NCBI RefSeq assembly: GCF_900142095.1
Contig: NZ_FQZP01000002.1
Location: forward strand, 86,583-150,582
Length of the DNA: 64,000 nucleotides
DNA from: Thermoclostridium caenicola
GTDB lineage: Bacteria; Bacillota; Clostridia; DSM-8532
Reading direction: 5' to 3'
This document shows positions 26,981-37,053 of this stretch, in pieces (the stretch's first letter is position 1; each line of letters starts with the position of its first letter). The position numbers and the translations under genes are program-made. Below the pieces are notes generated by a model, which saw nothing but the letters and a program-made list of their open reading frames with translations, had not been told where the DNA came from and ran no database searches.

Positions 26981-27196
26981 ATGCCTTTTTATGATTTGAG
27001 ATGCAAATGCGGTGAAGTGTTCAATATCATGGCCTCCATCAGCGATAAGGAAAACAGGCGGATTACATGCCCCAAATGCGGCAGTAATGAACTGGAAACC
27101 GTGTTTTCCAACGTGAATGTCATACAATCAAGGGGGACAAACAGGAATGAATGCCCCCATATTGATCGTTGCGGAGGATGCTGCCACAGGGGGTAA
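26981..27196 (+). CDS. FmdB-type zinc ribbon miniprotein
   Basis: This 71-residue protein opens MPFYDLRCKCGEVFNIM and has two CxC/CxxC knuckles, RCKCG and CPKCGS, forming a rubredoxin-like zinc ribbon of the FmdB/CxxC type. A second Cys cluster, ECPHIDRCGGCCHRG, ends the protein and may bind another metal. Proteins of this kind have no settled role. GAGGTGATCCAT leads directly to the ATG at 26981. It follows the DUF1846 gene by 51 bases and may share its transcript. Confidence 0.82.
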   Translation: MPFYDLRCKCGEVFNIMASISDKENRRITCPKCGSNELETVFSNVNVIQSRGTNRNECPHIDRCGGCCHRG

Positions 27197-27726
27197 CACA
27201 CCCCCTTTCCCATTTCAAATCGCCATGAACGAGCCTCATTTCCGCCAGTCACTTTTCCGATACATCCGCAAAACAAGAAAAATCTTGCCTTTTTTCAGCC
27301 AGCAAATCCATTTTGTCGTGCCATAAACACAATCTCCATTCATTTGCCTTCCGGCAGGATATATGACGATCGGATCCGCTGAGCCATCCAGACCTATGCG
27401 TATTCAACCGGCTTTTGGTCACTCCCCCTGCGTATCCCATTAAGCAGCCGTCCCACCTGAAAAATATCAATCCCCCTTGCAAAGTCAACTCCAAAACCAT
27501 AAAACTGGCACTGCCTGCATAGCCGTTTGCCGGCATTTGCCGAAGCGGTTGCCTTCCGTTCCATGTTAGCCTGCATAATTTAGTAAAATATTCCAGCCGG
27601 ACAGGCTTTACCAATTTGCCACCAATATTTAATTTTTGATCCAGTTATATTATATTAATATTGTAATCAGATAAAAGTTATATTAAAATTGGTTGATATT
27701 TGTCGAAAACCGGGAGGCTTGATGGA
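27197..27726. other. 530-base gap without a supported gene
   Basis: The right part (27620-27700) is very AT-rich and should hold the promoter of the following kinase. On the minus strand two overlapping frames run here. One has 121 codons (27249-27614) and looks non-coding (many Trp, Arg and Cys). One has about 56 codons (27394-27564), contains CRQC and looks more protein-like but has no ribosome-binding site. The short stem CAAGA...TCTTG at about 27274-27287 is followed by CCTTTTTT and may be a weak plus-strand terminator after the zinc-ribbon gene. Confidence 0.4.
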
Positions 27727-29378
27727 ATGGGTCATTTTCAGGTATATCAGGCGCAGTTTACGGTCCGCCGTGGAACCATATCCGACGTAAGGGGCGCCTT
27801 TTATCAGATAACGGGCTTTACCAGGAAGGATTTCCTCAATAAAAGGTTTGATCCTGTTTTCAGAAAGCTATTGAAAGCGACCGTCGAAATCAAGCAGATC
27901 AGCCCGGGAGCCGATCCGGTCACCTGTTTCATATTCACCAGGGACTTTGAGGCCAGGGAAGTAAACGTCTCCGCAAGCATAGGTTCCGATCCGGCATGCA
28001 TAAACTACAGGATTGAGGAGACACCCGGCATCCGTTTCGACAGAAGATTCAGCGGTCTGAAAAAGCTGTTTGCAGACAGCAAGCTTGGGGTGTGTATGCT
28101 GTCGTCACCCGAACTGATTCTGCTGAGGGCAAATGATGCCTTCCTGAATCTCCTGGAATGTGAAGCTGTTCAGGAGCATCACGAGGTTTTGGGTCGCCGT
28201 TTGGATGAACTCATCGACAGAGAGTTGCTGCCCGGCATAAAAAGCGAGCTGACGAAGGTCATCGGGAAGGATGAATCCCAGCGCTCATTTCAGCTGATCA
28301 GCAAGTCCAGAAACCAATACTGCAGCATCGATCTGTTCCCTATCAGCGACAGCCGGAAGAACAGGTATATACTTGGAGTCATCAGGGATATCTCAGAATT
28401 TGTTCTGGAGATGGAAAAGAGCAGGGAGAGAAAAACACAGCTCGAATTCATCCTTGAGAACATGAATGACGGCCTGATCATCACCGACAACCAGGCCAAC
28501 GTCATCAAATGGTCAAGGCCCATCAGGAAGCATTGTTTCGGGCTGAGCAGGAAAAAAACGAAGCCCTCAGAAAGGCCATGGCACTTAAGGACGAGTTCCT
28601 TTCCCTGATCTCCCATGAGTTCAAAACGCCTATCAGCGTCATCATTGCGGCCGTCCAGGCCATGGAAGCCCTATTCGGCGGACAGCTCGACACGCGGATA
28701 AAAAACTATATCCAGAGGATCCGGCAAAACGCATACCGGCAGCTTCGCCTGGTCAATAACCTGCTTGAACTGGCCCGGATCAGTTCAGGGCAGGTCAAAA
28801 TGCGTGTCAGAAACTACGATATCGTTTTTCTTTCTTCATCCATCACCCGTTCGGTCGTCCCCTATGCGGATCAGAAGGGAGTAAAGCTTTTTTTCTCTTC
28901 GACCATCCGGGAGAAGATCATCGGGATTGATGATGAAAAATATGAACGCATCCTGCTGAACCTGCTGTCAAATGCCATCAAGTTCACGCCAGGCGGCAAA
29001 TCCGTCTTTGTGCGCCTGTCCTGCATCGACAGCAAGCAGGGCGGTCAGGTATGCGTCGAGGTGGAAGACGAAGGGATCGGCATTCCCGAAGACCAGCAGG
29101 AAATGATCTTTGAAAAACTCGCCCAGGTGGAAGGGGTTCAGGCACCCGGAACCGGCGGCACCGGCCTTGGCCTGTCACTGGCCAAGCTCTATACAAAAGC
29201 ACTGGGAGGAAGCCTATCCCTGAAAAGCCAGGTGGGCCGGGGTTCCTGTTTTACCCTGCTCTTGCCCGACAGGCAGGCGGACGTACTGGATTCGGTGGCG
29301 GAATGCGCCGCATGCGGACCCGAACATCCCATACAAAGGGTGGCTATTGAATTCTCGGACCTCTATCCCATGGAATGA
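27727..29378 (+). pseudogene. PAS-domain sensor histidine kinase, split by a one-base frameshift
   Basis: Two frames make one soluble kinase of about 550 residues. The first (27727 to about 28510) has N-terminal PAS-like sequence (FYQITGFTRKDFLNKRF), a second PAS (VCMLSSPELILLRANDAFLNLL, VIRDISEF) and the opening of a third (LEFILENMNDGLIITDNQANVIK). The second (about 28509-29378) has a coiled coil, the phospho-His in FLSLISHEFKTPIS, N box LLNLLSNAIKF, G1 EDEGIGIPE and G2 GTGLGLSLAK. Adding one A to AAATG at about 28507-28511 joins them as NVIKMVKAHQEAL. Even then the third PAS is cut to its first strands. As written, no kinase is made unless translation restarts at 28509. GGGAGG precedes the ATG at 27727. 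Confidence 0.8.
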
Positions 29379-29428
29379 CAGGACATTTGGGTTTGAAGCC
29401 TTTCAATGAACCGGAAATCCATGCAAAA

Positions 29429-29462
29429 AGGTGCCGGTACGCTTAAACAGCGCCGGCACCTT
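29429..29462. terminator. bidirectional terminator between the kinase and ppdK
   Basis: AAGGTGCCGG (29429-29438) pairs perfectly with CCGGCACCTT (29453-29462). T-runs follow on both sides (TTGTTTATT on plus, CTTTTTG on minus). The genes converge here. Confidence 0.85.
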
Positions 29463-29508
29463 GTTTATTGCATCTTCAATCCATTGCGATCAGGCTGTTG
29501 ACCTTTCC

Positions 29509-32154
29509 TTATTTCTGTCCCAGCTCGTCGCCCTTCTTCACAGCGGCCTGTGCAGCGGCAAGCCTTGCGATGGGCACGCGGAACGGTGAGCAGGATACAT
29601 AGTCCAGGCCAACCTTATGGCAGAATTCCACAGAGGAAGGATCGCCGCCATGCTCGCCGCAGATACCGAGCTTGAGATCCTGACGAGTCTTTCTGCCCAG
29701 CTGAGCAGCCATTTCCACCAGCTTGCCCACACCGGTCTGATCCAGCTTGGCGAACGGATCGAACTCATAGATCTTCTTGCTGTAGTAATCTTCAAGGAAC
29801 TTGCCCGCATCATCACGGGAGAAGCCGAAGGTCATCTGGGTCAGGTCGTTGGTACCAAATGAGAAGAATTCGGCTTCCTTGGCGATCTCGTCGGCCGTCA
29901 GGGCAGCCCTCGGGATTTCGATCATGGTTCCGACTTTATACTGGAGATCCACACCGGCTTCCTTGATAATGGCATCGGCGGTCTTAACGACGACTTCCTT
30001 CACAAACTGAAGCTCCTTGACGTCGCCAACCAGCGGGATCATGATCTCGGGCACCACCTGCATGCCCTCTTTGTTCACGTTGATGGCTGCTTCAATAACC
30101 GCCCTTGTCTGCATCTCGGCAATTTCAGGATAGGATACGGCAAGGCGGCATCCGCGATGACCCATCATCGGGTTGAACTCATGGAGCCCCTCAACAATGT
30201 GTTTGAGCTCGTCAAAGCTGAGACCCATCTCCTCGGCCAAAGCCTTGATATCCTCATCATCCTGGGGCAGGAATTCATGGAGCGGCGGATCCAGGTAGCG
30301 GATGGTTACAGGATAACCCTTCATCTCGCGGAACAGAGCTTCGAAGTCGCCTCTCTGCATGGGCAACAGCTTGTTCAGGGCCTTTCTCCTCTGCTCCTCG
30401 GTACGGGCCACGATCATCTCGCGCATGGCCTTAATCCTGTCGCCTTCAAAGAACATATGCTCAGTACGGCAGAGCCCGATACCCTCAGCGCCGAACCTGA
30501 AAGCCTGGGCCGCATCTTTCGGTGTGTCCGCATTGGCCCTTACCTTCAGCTTGCGGATGCTGTCGGCCCATTCCATGAAGGTGCCGAAGTATCCGGTCAT
30601 TTCAGGCTCCACGGTGGGCAGCTGTCCGGCATAAACGTTTCCGGTGGAACCATCCAGGGAGATCCAGTCGCCTTCCCTGTAGGTGTTCCCGTTCTTATCG
30701 ATCATGACCTTTTCGTGTTCCTTGATGGTGATCTCACCGCATCCGGCAACGCAGCAGGTACCCATACCTCTGGCCACAACGGCTGCATGGGAGGTCATAC
30801 CGCCCCTGGCGGTCAGAATACCCTGGGATACATGCATGCCTTCGATATCCTCGGGCGAAGTCTCGTTACGCACCAGGATGACCTGCTTTTCGCCTGCCTG
30901 AACAGCAGCAACAGCATCTTCAGCGGTGAAATAGATTTTACCGGTGGCAGCGCCGGGAGATGCAGGAAGTCCCTTGGCAATCGGCTTGGCCGCTTTCAGG
31001 GCCTTAGCCTCAAAGGTGGGATGGAGCAGGGCATCCAGCTGCTTGGGATCTACCTTGAGAATAGCCTCTTCCTTAGTGATCATGCCCTCGTTCACCAGAT
31101 CAACGGCGATCTTCAGAGCAGCCTGCGCCGTACGCTTACCGTTACGGGTTTGGAGCATGAAGAGCTTGCCGCGCTCAATGGTGAACTCCATGTCCTGCAT
31201 GTCTTTGTAATGCCGCTCCAGTTTCTCGGCGATTTCAGCAAACTGATTGTAAACTTCGGGATTGGTTTCCTTCAGCTGATCAAGGGACTGCGGCGTACGG
31301 ATACCCGCAACCACGTCCTCACCCTGCGCGTTCATGAGGAACTCACCGTAAAGCTTCTTCTCGCCGGTAGCGGGGTTGCGCGTAAAGGCCACGCCGGTAC
31401 CCGAGTCATTGCCCATGTTGCCGTATACCATTTCCTGTACGTTGACCGCGGTACCCCAGTCGCCGGGAATGTCGTTCAGACGGCGATATACAATGGCGCG
31501 GGGATTGTTCCATGAACGGAACACAGCCTTGACAGCCTCCAGGAGCTGCACCCTGGGTTCCTGCGGGAAGGGTTCGCCCTTTTCTTTCTGGTAAAGCTCA
31601 TGGTACTGTTTAACCAGGGCCTTCAGATCATCGGCATCCAGTTCAGTGTCCAGCTTGACGCCCTTCTTTTCCTTCATCTCATCAAGGAGGTTCTCAAACT
31701 TGCTCCTTTCGATGCCCATAACCACGTCGCTGAACATCATGATGAACCTTCTGTAGCTGTCATAGGCAAAACGCGGATTATTGGTGAGCTTAGCCAGTCC
31801 TTCAACCACCGTATCGTTAAGACCCAGATTCAGGATGGTATCCATCATGCCCGGCATGGAAGCTCTTGCACCGGAGCGCACAGACACAAGCAAGGGGTTG
31901 TCCGGGTTACCGAACTGCTTCCCGACAATTTCTTCCATCTTGGCAAGATACTCGTAGATCTGATCCTCAATATCCTTGGCAATGACCTGGCCGTCCTCAC
32001 AATACCTCGTGCAGGCTTCCGTCGTAATGGTGAAACCCTGCGGAACAGGAAGCCCGAGGCCTGTCATTTCAGCCAGGTTGGCACCCTTTCCTCCCAAAAG
32101 GTTCCTCATTGAGGCGTTACCCTCACGAAAGAGATAGACGTACTTCTTTCCCAT
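29509..32154 (-). CDS. ppdK: pyruvate, phosphate dikinase
   Basis: This 881-residue enzyme interconverts PEP + AMP + PPi with pyruvate + ATP + phosphate in the cytoplasm. The N-terminal ATP-grasp domain starts KYVYLFREGNASMRNLLGGKGANLAEM. The swivelling domain carries the catalytic His in GGMTSHAAVVARGMG, near residue 455. The C-terminal barrel has FGTNDLTQMTFGFSRDD and the acid Cys in GICGEHGGDP. It is full length with all active residues. AGGAGGGTAAGAA precedes the ATG. In anaerobes it can run toward pyruvate and use PPi, matching the PPi-type phosphofructokinase also encoded here. It follows glyS by about 90 bases. Confidence 0.98.
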   Translation of the reverse strand: MGKKYVYLFREGNASMRNLLGGKGANLAEMTGLGLPVPQGFTITTEACTRYCEDGQVIAKDIEDQIYEYLAKMEEIVGKQFGNPDNPLLVSVRSGARASMPGMMDTILNLGLNDTVVEGLAKLTNNPRFAYDSYRRFIMMFSDVVMGIERSKFENLLDEMKEKKGVKLDTELDADDLKALVKQYHELYQKEKGEPFPQEPRVQLLEAVKAVFRSWNNPRAIVYRRLNDIPGDWGTAVNVQEMVYGNMGNDSGTGVAFTRNPATGEKKLYGEFLMNAQGEDVVAGIRTPQSLDQLKETNPEVYNQFAEIAEKLERHYKDMQDMEFTIERGKLFMLQTRNGKRTAQAALKIAVDLVNEGMITKEEAILKVDPKQLDALLHPTFEAKALKAAKPIAKGLPASPGAATGKIYFTAEDAVAAVQAGEKQVILVRNETSPEDIEGMHVSQGILTARGGMTSHAAVVARGMGTCCVAGCGEITIKEHEKVMIDKNGNTYREGDWISLDGSTGNVYAGQLPTVEPEMTGYFGTFMEWADSIRKLKVRANADTPKDAAQAFRFGAEGIGLCRTEHMFFEGDRIKAMREMIVARTEEQRRKALNKLLPMQRGDFEALFREMKGYPVTIRYLDPPLHEFLPQDDEDIKALAEEMGLSFDELKHIVEGLHEFNPMMGHRGCRLAVSYPEIAEMQTRAVIEAAINVNKEGMQVVPEIMIPLVGDVKELQFVKEVVVKTADAIIKEAGVDLQYKVGTMIEIPRAALTADEIAKEAEFFSFGTNDLTQMTFGFSRDDAGKFLEDYYSKKIYEFDPFAKLDQTGVGKLVEMAAQLGRKTRQDLKLGICGEHGGDPSSVEFCHKVGLDYVSCSPFRVPIARLAAAQAAVKKGDELGQK

Positions 32155-32244
32155 TTCTTACCCTCCTAAAAAAGATATTCGAAATACGGCCGTCCGCCGT
32201 AGAAACTCAAAGAAAAACGGTTCTGCGTCTATTTTCTGTCCACA

Positions 32245-33633
32245 CTAATAAACTAGTCTTTCCCTCAGGTAGGGCTTCAATTCCTCGATGGGTATCCTTT
32301 GCTGCTCCATGGAATCGCGTTCCCGGATGGTTACGCACTTATCCTCAACGGACTCGAAGTCGAACGTCACGCAGTAGGGCGTGCCGATTTCATCCTGGCG
32401 TCTGTACCGTTTACCTATGCTGCCGGTATCGTCATACTCGCATACGAACTCTCCCAGCAGGCTCTCATAGATTTTGAATGCTTCGTCGGCCAGTTTCTTG
32501 GAAAGGGGAAGAACAGCCACTTTAACCGGCGCCAAAGCGGGATGCAGGCGCAATACCGTTCTTACGTCGCCTTCTCCCACCTCTTCCTCATCATAGGCAT
32601 CGCAGAGGAAGGCCAGTGCAACCCGGTCTGCGCCCAGGGAGGGCTCTATGCAATAAGGTACATATTTTTCATTCTTGATGGGATCGAAGTAGGAAAGGTC
32701 TTCTTTTGCATGCTCCATATGCTGGCGCAGATCAAAATCCGTCCGGTGGGCAATACCCCAAAGTTCTCCCCAGCCAAACGGGAAGAGATACTCGATGTCC
32801 GTGGTCGCTTTGCTGTAGTGGGACAGTTCTTCAGGCGAATGATCCCTCATTCGCAGATTTTCCTTCTTGATGCCCAGATTATACAGCCAGTTGATGCAGA
32901 ATTCCTTCCAGTAATTGAACCATTCCATATCAGTACCCGGCTCGCAGAAGAACTCAAGCTCCATCTGCTCGAACTCGCGGGTTCTGAAGGTAAAGTTACC
33001 GGGAGTAATCTCGTTTCTGAAGGATTTACCGATCTGTCCGATACCGAAGGGAAGCTTCTTTCGTGTTGTCCTCAGGACATTCTTGAAGTTTACAAAAATA
33101 CCCTGTGCGGTTTCGGGACGGAGAAAGATCTCATTCTTTGAATCCTCGGTAACGCCCTGATAGGTCTTGAACATGAGATTGAACTTGCGGATATCGGTGA
33201 AGTCATGCCCGCCGCAGTTCGGACAAGGAATCTTATGTTCCCTGATATAGTCCATCATGGCCGCGTGGTCCGTGGGATCCACGACCATGGATATATTGTT
33301 TTCTCGGTTATAATCCTCAATGATGTTGTCCGCTCTGTGACGCGTTTTGCACAGCCGGCAGTCAATCAACGGGTCGGAGAAGCCTCCCACATGTCCGGAA
33401 GCCACCCAAACCTGGGGGTTCATCAGGATGGCGCAATCCACGCCCACATTGTACGGGCTTTCCTGGATGAACTTTTTCCACCAGGCCCGTTTCACGTTAT
33501 TCTTGAATTCCACGCCCAGCGGCCCGTAGTCCCAGGCATTGGCCAGTCCGCCGTATATTTCCGAGCCCTGGTAGATAAACCCCCTGTTCTTGCATAATGC
33601 AACAATCTTGTCCATGGTTTTTTCAAACTGCAT
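32245..33633 (-). CDS. glyS: glycyl-tRNA synthetase, one-chain type
   Basis: This 462-residue class II synthetase is of the alpha2 type found in many Firmicutes, eukaryotes and archaea, not the alpha2beta2 type. It charges tRNA-Gly. The N-terminal [21 protein letters not shown] (motif 1 region), the zinc-like cluster [12 protein letters not shown]...CPNCGGHDF, motif 2 [21 protein letters not shown] and motif 3 [10 protein letters not shown] are all present. The anticodon-binding domain fills the last 100 residues. GCAGGAGGATACCGGA before the ATG at 33633 sets the start. No T-box leader is visible in the 95-base gap after rpoZ. Confidence 0.97.
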   Translation of the reverse strand: MQFEKTMDKIVALCKNRGFIYQGSEIYGGLANAWDYGPLGVEFKNNVKRAWWKKFIQESPYNVGVDCAILMNPQVWVASGHVGGFSDPLIDCRLCKTRHRADNIIEDYNRENNISMVVDPTDHAAMMDYIREHKIPCPNCGGHDFTDIRKFNLMFKTYQGVTEDSKNEIFLRPETAQGIFVNFKNVLRTTRKKLPFGIGQIGKSFRNEITPGNFTFRTREFEQMELEFFCEPGTDMEWFNYWKEFCINWLYNLGIKKENLRMRDHSPEELSHYSKATTDIEYLFPFGWGELWGIAHRTDFDLRQHMEHAKEDLSYFDPIKNEKYVPYCIEPSLGADRVALAFLCDAYDEEEVGEGDVRTVLRLHPALAPVKVAVLPLSKKLADEAFKIYESLLGEFVCEYDDTGSIGKRYRRQDEIGTPYCVTFDFESVEDKCVTIRERDSMEQQRIPIEELKPYLRERLVY

Positions 33634-33728
33634 TCCGGTATCCTCCTGCATTCACTTCTGTTTTGCATGCCATGACGATCCGCATCTTTCGAATGCGGCT
33701 TGCGCCCAAGCATGCAACTGACACAGCT

Positions 33729-33998
33729 TTATTGCTCTTCTGAAACGTTTTCGTTTTCCTGGACGGTTGTTTCGGAACCTTCCGGAGTATTCTGGTTAAC
33801 CTGTCTCTGAATCTTGTGGTAGGTTACTTTTCCTTCATCGATTTCCCGAATGGCAATGGTCACGTCCTTGGTTGAGGGGTACCCTGTGAGTTTTTTTGCG
33901 CCGTTTGTCAGCATACGGGCGCGCTTTGCGGTCAGGATGACCAGCGTATAGCGGCTATCCACCTTTTTAAGCAATGAAGACATTGCCGGATCAATCAT
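33729..33998 (-). CDS. rpoZ: RNA polymerase omega subunit
   Basis: This 89-residue subunit stabilises the beta' subunit of RNA polymerase. LVILTAKRARML and KKLTGYPSTKDVTIAIREI are the conserved helices. The C-terminal tail after residue 65 is acidic and low-complexity, as usual. The frame opens at a GTG overlapping the gmk stop (34010), and a TTG lies at 34001. I chose the ATG at 33998, which gives the family's usual MxxP start; GGGAG is 11 bases before it. It is the last of yicC-remA-gmk-rpoZ. Confidence 0.93.
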   Translation of the reverse strand: MIDPAMSSLLKKVDSRYTLVILTAKRARMLTNGAKKLTGYPSTKDVTIAIREIDEGKVTYHKIQRQVNQNTPEGSETTVQENENVSEEQ

Positions 33999-34006
33999 CA
34001 AAGCAA

Positions 34007-34615
34007 TCACTCCCTGACTTTAAGTTGATCTATCAACGCTTTGTTCCTGAATGTTCGCATCTCTTCCGCCCGGACGATGGATACAAACCTTTGGGCTGCC
34101 TCCTCAATGGAATCATTCAGTACTACATAATCATACCGATCAATATACTGAAATTCCTCCAGCGCTCGTTTCAGCCTTCTTTGTATGGTCTCTTCATCCT
34201 CAGTGTTTCTGCTTCTCAGCCGCCTTGCCAGCTCCTCGTAGCTGGGCGGGACGATAAAACACAGGATGCTGTCCCTGAACATCTCCTTGATCTTCATGGA
34301 GCCTTCCACTTCTATCTCCAGGATGATGTTCCTTCCCTTCTCAAGCTCACGGGTGACATATTCCCTGGGCGTACCATAGTAGTTCCCGCAGTATTCTACC
34401 CATTCAACCAGGCGTTGTTCCGCAATCATGGTCTCAAACTGTTCCCGGGTTCTGAAAAAATAATGAACGCCGTCTATCTCGCCGGGACGGGGTTTCCTGG
34501 ATGTGGCCGAAACTGACATGGCAAGATTGTCGGTCAATTCCATGGCTCGCTTGATGACGCTTCCTTTTCCCACGCCGGCAGGTCCGGAAACAACGATAAG
34601 CAGGCCGGGATTCAT
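34007..34615 (-). CDS. gmk: guanylate kinase
   Basis: This 202-residue enzyme phosphorylates GMP to GDP. The P-loop is [19 protein letters not shown]-binding residues lie in [21 protein letters not shown], followed by [13 protein letters not shown]. Length and motifs are standard. Its start overlaps the end of remA by four bases and its stop lies within a few bases of rpoZ, so translation is coupled. Confidence 0.97.
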   Translation of the reverse strand: MNPGLLIVVSGPAGVGKGSVIKRAMELTDNLAMSVSATSRKPRPGEIDGVHYFFRTREQFETMIAEQRLVEWVEYCGNYYGTPREYVTRELEKGRNIILEIEVEGSMKIKEMFRDSILCFIVPPSYEELARRLRSRNTEDEETIQRRLKRALEEFQYIDRYDYVVLNDSIEEAAQRFVSIVRAEEMRTFRNKALIDQLKVRE

Positions 34616-34908
34616 AATTCTTCCCCCTGTTCCTGCTCAGGCTCGGTTTCACCCTCCGGGGCGTGCAGGCCGTCCTTGTCGGACAGCCTATGTGCGATGG
34701 TTTCAGGCTGGAGCGCCGATAGAACGACATGGTCGCTCTCGGTGATGATCACCGCACGGGTTCGGCGGCCATAGGTGGCATCAATAAGGACACCGCGTTC
34801 CCGGGCTTCCTGGATAATGCGCTTGATGGGCGCCGACTCCGGGCTGACTATGGCAACAATCTTTCCTGCCGATACGATATTTCCAAACCCTACATTGATT
34901 AGCTTCAT
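34612..34908 (-). CDS. remA: RemA-like DNA-binding regulator (DUF370)
   Basis: This 98-residue protein is homologous to RemA, a ring-forming DNA-binding activator of matrix genes in Bacillus. [30 protein letters not shown] and [15 protein letters not shown] are the family core (residues 1-75). The last 25 residues are acidic and poorly conserved. The place between yicC and gmk is the usual one in Firmicutes. AAGGA ten bases before the ATG at 34908 sets the start. Confidence 0.93.
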   Translation of the reverse strand: MKLINVGFGNIVSAGKIVAIVSPESAPIKRIIQEARERGVLIDATYGRRTRAVIITESDHVVLSALQPETIAHRLSDKDGLHAPEGETEPEQEQGEEL

Positions 34909-35011
34909 CTTACACAAATCCTTAAACGCAATAATTTATTACCGGTTTATGGCATTCCAAATCCGCCATCGCGGAGGGATGACGGATTCTCATGGGAAAC
35001 TGCCGGTTATG

Positions 35012-35884
35012 CTATTCAATATTCTGAACCTGCTCTCTGAGTTTTTCAATCTCGCTTTTCAGTTCCACCACACACCGTGTGATGTCAAGATCGCTGGCTT
35101 TCGCACCGATGGTATTGACTTCCCTGTTCATTTCCTGGATGAGAAAATCCAGCTTCTTTCCCACCGGGCTTCCCTTCTCCAGCAAATCATTCATCTGATC
35201 GATATGGCTTTCCAGCCTGACAATCTCCTCATCAATGCTGCATTTGTCGGCAAAGAGCGCCACTTCCATGGCCAATCGGGCAGGGTCCACCTTCATGCCG
35301 GCCAGTTCCTCGATCCTGGCTTCCAGCTTCTCCTTGTACTCCCTGACAACCAGGGGTGCCCTTTCCCTGACCTTATCCAGGTAGGCCCTCACGTTCTGCA
35401 GGTTCAGGACCATGCTTTCCTTGAGCTTCTCCCCTTCTTTCTCACGCATTTCAACCAGGGAAGAAACGGCCTGGTCAACGGCCTTTTCAAGAATATTACC
35501 TATTCTCTCATCGTCCTCTTTTTTCTCAACCTTCAGGATATCGGGGAAACGGGCCAAAGTGGAAACCGAAATATCATCCTTAATCCCGAGATGATCGGCC
35601 ATGGCCTTCAGGGCATCGCTGTATGCCCGGGCCAGCCTCTCGTCCAGCACAACATCAATCGCATCTTCGGCCTTGTTGTCACAAGTTATGTATACGTCTA
35701 CCTTTCCCCGTTGAATCTTATTGGATACAATGCTCCGGACCCGGTCTTCAAAAGCCTGGATCTGTTTCGGCATCCTTAAAAACAGATCAAAATAGCGGTG
35801 ATTTACCGTTTTAATCTCTATGGTAAAGGTAATGTCATCCTCCGAGTATTCATAACACCCGAAGCCCGTCATACTCCTTAACAT
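35012..35884 (-). CDS. yicC: YicC/YloC-family endoribonuclease
   Basis: This 290-residue protein opens MLRSMTGFG, the family hallmark, with the N-terminal YicC-like domain to about residue 155 and the C-terminal DUF1732 domain ending in the conserved QEMNREVNTIGAKASD. Relatives cut RNA in vitro and affect sRNA decay; the exact substrate is unsettled. It is first in the yicC-remA-gmk-rpoZ group, with a gap of about 100 bases to remA and 45 bases after the CheY-like gene. Confidence 0.94.
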   Translation of the reverse strand: MLRSMTGFGCYEYSEDDITFTIEIKTVNHRYFDLFLRMPKQIQAFEDRVRSIVSNKIQRGKVDVYITCDNKAEDAIDVVLDERLARAYSDALKAMADHLGIKDDISVSTLARFPDILKVEKKEDDERIGNILEKAVDQAVSSLVEMREKEGEKLKESMVLNLQNVRAYLDKVRERAPLVVREYKEKLEARIEELAGMKVDPARLAMEVALFADKCSIDEEIVRLESHIDQMNDLLEKGSPVGKKLDFLIQEMNREVNTIGAKASDLDITRCVVELKSEIEKLREQVQNIE

Positions 35885-35929
35885 GCATCGTCTCCTTCAA
35901 TGGCCCGAAGGCGCTTGTCCTGCGTCCCT

Positions 35930-36307
35930 CTACTCATTCATGGCAAGAACATTCCTGATGGACTGGAAAACCCTCGACTTTTCAAAAGGCTTGACCACAA
36001 AATCCTTGGCACCCTGCTTGATAGCCTCTATAACCATGGATTGCTGACCCATGGCAGACACCATGATAATATTGGTTTTGGGGCTTACCTTGAGAATTTC
36101 GGGAACTGCCTGTATGCCATCCATCTCTGGCATGGTAATGTCCAGTGTCAGAATATCCGGCTGATACTTTCTGGCCGCTTCAATCGCTTCCCGGCCGTTT
36201 GAGGCTTCTGCGACAACCTCATAGTTTTCTTCCTGCTCAATAATCTTTCTCAGCAACGTACGCATAAATATGGCATCATCTGTAATCACAAATGTTGTCT
36301 TTCCCAT
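35930..36307 (-). CDS. single-domain response regulator (CheY-like)
   Basis: This 125-residue protein is a lone receiver domain. It has the acidic pair ITDDA near residue 10, the phospho-acceptor Asp in ILTLDITMPEMDG near residue 54, Ser in MVSAMGQ and Lys in FVVKPFEKSRV. It has no output domain. It is the kind of regulator that works with CheA-type kinases; a CheA-like protein without a working ATPase and a CheX phosphatase are encoded elsewhere in this window. The start overlaps the rsmE stop (TAATG), so the two are translated together. Confidence 0.92.
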   Translation of the reverse strand: MGKTTFVITDDAIFMRTLLRKIIEQEENYEVVAEASNGREAIEAARKYQPDILTLDITMPEMDGIQAVPEILKVSPKTNIIMVSAMGQQSMVIEAIKQGAKDFVVKPFEKSRVFQSIRNVLAMNE

Positions 36308-37053
36308 TACTGCATTTCACCCATCTCATACATAATAATGGAAATCCCTGAAATCGCTGCGGTTTCAGTTCTGAGAATCCGATTGCCCAGGCTGGCAGTC
36401 TGAATGCCCGCCTGATGCATCGCATCAGCCTCTTCTTCGGCAAAACCGCCTTCCGGACCAATAAATAGCGCAATATTACCAATATCATTAATATTATAAC
36501 ATTTCAATACTTCTTTCAAACATTTTTTTTGCTCGTTCTCATAGAGGGCAATGGCCAGATCCGGACATTCAAACCCCCTTAAAATTTCCTTGAGCGTCAA
36601 TGGGTTCATGATTTCCGGAACGCATGCCCGTCCGCACTGCTTGGCCGCCTCTACGGCAATCCGGTTCCATCGCGCCATTTTCTTTTCGGTGGATGAACCG
36701 TCCAACTGGACCACGGTCCTTTGGGTCAGAACCGGGACAATCCGGTATACGCCCAGTTCCACGGCCTTTTGGATGATTAAGTCCATCTTCTCCATCTTGG
36801 GCAGTCCCTGGTAGAGGGTCAGCCGAACGCAGGGCTCGGTGCCGGCGGGATGCGACTCCATGATAACAGCCGTTGCCTGATCCCTTCCGATCGCTGTCAG
36901 GCGGGCGGTATATTCCATGCCGTTTCCGTCAAAAACCTGGATGATATCGCCCTTTCCAAGCCTGAGCACCTGGCTGAGATGTTTCAAATCGCTTCCCTGT
37001 ATGCTGACAACCCCTTCCCCGATCTGCCCGGGATTCACCATAAACCTATGCAT
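36307..37053 (-). CDS. rsmE: 16S rRNA m3U1498 methyltransferase
   Basis: This 248-residue SPOUT-class enzyme methylates U1498 of 16S rRNA. The knot region near the C-terminus reads LFIGPEGGFAEEEAD, followed by LGNRILRTETAAISG, both family signatures. The N-terminal PUA-like domain starts MHRFMVNPGQIG. The start overlaps prmA by eight bases. It is usual in this place after dnaJ-prmA. Confidence 0.96.
   Translation of the reverse strand: MHRFMVNPGQIGEGVVSIQGSDLKHLSQVLRLGKGDIIQVFDGNGMEYTARLTAIGRDQATAVIMESHPAGTEPCVRLTLYQGLPKMEKMDLIIQKAVELGVYRIVPVLTQRTVVQLDGSSTEKKMARWNRIAVEAAKQCGRACVPEIMNPLTLKEILRGFECPDLAIALYENEQKKCLKEVLKCYNINDIGNIALFIGPEGGFAEEEADAMHQAGIQTASLGNRILRTETAAISGISIIMYEMGEMQ

Noticed and set aside
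27249..27614. minus-strand frame of 121 codons, and a possible c-di-GMP aptamer in the same stretch
   Set aside because: The composition looks non-coding and no start site is seen. A GGCAAAC string resembles part of GEMM, but the GACGCAAAGC core is missing.
33634..33728. T-box leader before glyS
   Set aside because: The gap is only 95 bases and lacks the T-box sequence; a small hairpin (CCGCAT/ATGCGG) without T-run is all that is visible.
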